This document shows positions 14,973-16,001 of a stretch of 16,001 bases of DNA, in pieces. The first letter of the stretch is position 1; every line of letters begins with the position of its first letter. The translations under genes and the position numbers were made by a program. Source of the DNA: Saprospiraceae bacterium (GTDB lineage: Bacteria; Bacteroidota; Bacteroidia; Chitinophagales; Saprospiraceae). The notes below the pieces were generated by a model. It was not told where the DNA came from, made no database searches, and saw nothing but the letters and a program-made list of their open reading frames with translations. The stretch is from positions 1 to 16,001 of the forward strand of contig JAHDII010000048.1 of assembly GCA_020630895.1 (NCBI GenBank), in the 5' to 3' direction.

Positions 14973-16001
14973 ATGAACTATTTTTTTAATCTCATATTCC
15001 TACTCCTTTTTTTCACATCTCTCAAAAGTCAAAATATTGAAGAAAAATATTGGACTGGATTTTCTATTCACAATCAAGATTTATATGTAATTGATCAATG
15101 GACATTTAAAGATAATATAGCTACAAATAAAAGAACAAAAATAGAAGGAGGTAGCTATATTATCCAATATCATTATAAACTCAAACAGGACATATTAGAA
15201 CTAAGTCCACTAAGTAATAAAAATAATGAATCTTACTCTTGTTCTTTTAAAATAAATTCGGAAGGAATTGCAAAAATGGACAATAAAATTTATGATAAAA
15301 TTGTATATTTATTTCCTTCTAAAGTTGAAAAACCTTATCATATTTTAGATAGCGTTCCTAATTATTTTTTAAATGCTAGATTTGAATTTTCTGAAGACAT
15401 CAAGGATATTTATGTTTTTAAGAAGAACAAAAAAATAAACAAAATTTATTTACAATTGACAAGAAATTCATTTTTCATTACAATGAATCAACGTAATTTT
15501 TTATTATTTTATGATAAAGATTTAATAGAAATTATACATCAGGAAAAAGAAAAATTTGATGCTAAAATTTATTCTAATACTATTTATCCAATAAGTATAA
15601 AAAAAACAGAATATGCTCCTTTCCAATTGAGCGATCTTGTTGGAACATGGTATTACCAAGAATCAGAAACATATACCATCCCTCAAAAAAATAGAATTCC
15701 AATAAGAATAGGATATAAAACCAATATTAAAATTGATTCTCTTTCTCATTTCTATTTATTAGATCGAGATACTATACCTTACGATACTATAAACATTGTT
15801 ATGGCAGGAGAAGATATAGTAACAGTAAAACCAGATAATCGTGTCATATTAACACCAGAAGGAATTTTAGATTTTTATGCCTATTATGGATACTATAATG
15901 GTAATTATATTCTTAACTTTCGTATTTATCTTTTTTTAAAACTAGATCCTATATATATAGGAAAACATGAACTTATTTTTGAAAATTTAATTTATCATTC
16001 T
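14973..16001 (+). CDS. Secreted protein of unknown function, 3' end beyond the window
   Basis: An open frame starts at the ATG at 14973 and runs without a stop to the last base (343 codons). Residues 1-20 are a clear signal peptide (MNYFFNLIFLLLFFTSLKSQ). The rest is rich in Tyr, Ile, Asn and Lys with alternating beta-type segments. Two stretches, YWTGFSIHNQDLYVIDQWTF (26-45) and LVGTWYYQESETY (~222-234), resemble the first strand of lipocalin-like domains, so the protein may hold two barrel-type domains. This is a shape-based guess. I recognise no family and no catalytic motif. The 96 bases upstream (14877-14972) hold no clear terminator or promoter box, only short A and T runs. Confidence 0.75.
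   Translation, partial: MNYFFNLIFLLLFFTSLKSQNIEEKYWTGFSIHNQDLYVIDQWTFKDNIATNKRTKIEGGSYIIQYHYKLKQDILELSPLSNKNNESYSCSFKINSEGIAKMDNKIYDKIVYLFPSKVEKPYHILDSVPNYFLNARFEFSEDIKDIYVFKKNKKINKIYLQLTRNSFFITMNQRNFLLFYDKDLIEIIHQEKEKFDAKIYSNTIYPISIKKTEYAPFQLSDLVGTWYYQESETYTIPQKNRIPIRIGYKTNIKIDSLSHFYLLDRDTIPYDTINIVMAGEDIVTVKPDNRVILTPEGILDFYAYYGYYNGNYILNFRIYLFLKLDPIYIGKHELIFENLIYHS

Overview
The window is chromosomal DNA, strongly AT-rich, from a member of the Bacteroidota, most likely a flavobacterium-like lineage. The evidence is a one-piece LpxC-FabZ fusion, a one-piece DAHP synthase-chorismate mutase fusion, a PorE-like TPR/PD40/OmpA envelope protein, and TAnnTTTG-type promoter boxes in front of at least two genes. 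There are no mobile elements, tRNAs, rRNAs or CRISPR arrays. Nearly all the DNA is coding, and no gap between genes exceeds about 185 bases.

Region 1 (1-4999) is envelope-related. A small two-helix membrane protein of unknown function (+) meets, tail to tail with a 4-base gap, a large secreted TPR/propeller/OmpA/SPOR protein (-). Upstream of that on the minus strand lies a two-gene unit, the lipid A enzyme fusion lpxC-fabZ followed 5 bases later by an orphan ABC ATPase. The region 4938-5117 is a divergent control region. It carries a good promoter for lpxC-fabZ and an inverted repeat in front of the biotin genes.

Region 2 (5118-9999, +) is a compact biotin operon, bioF-bioD-bioA-bioB. It covers the four late steps from pimeloyl thioester to biotin. 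An OmpA-type lipoprotein gene follows 21 bases after bioB, and the unit ends in a strong intrinsic terminator. No bioC or bioH is present, so pimelate precursor synthesis must be encoded elsewhere.

Region 3 (10101-11240, +) is a single gene joining a DUF937 domain, one membrane helix and a degenerate OmpA-like tail.

Region 4 (11295-14876, +) is the most interesting part. It is an aromatic amino acid operon: an aminotransferase (broken by a frameshift), prephenate dehydrogenase tyrA, DAHP synthase-chorismate mutase, and a small VOC-fold protein. The first three are joined by ATGA overlaps. A complete ribosome-mediated transcription attenuator precedes it. This consists of a 17-residue leader peptide with 5 Tyr and 2 Phe (MKKSYNNYYSYFFYVHT), a 1:2 helix that starts inside the Tyr codons, a long 2:3 antiterminator, and a 3:4 terminator that ends just before the first structural gene. 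It should couple entry into and branching of the shikimate pathway to charged tRNA-Tyr and tRNA-Phe.

Region 5 (14973-16001, +) is the first 343 codons of a secreted protein of unknown function that runs off the window.
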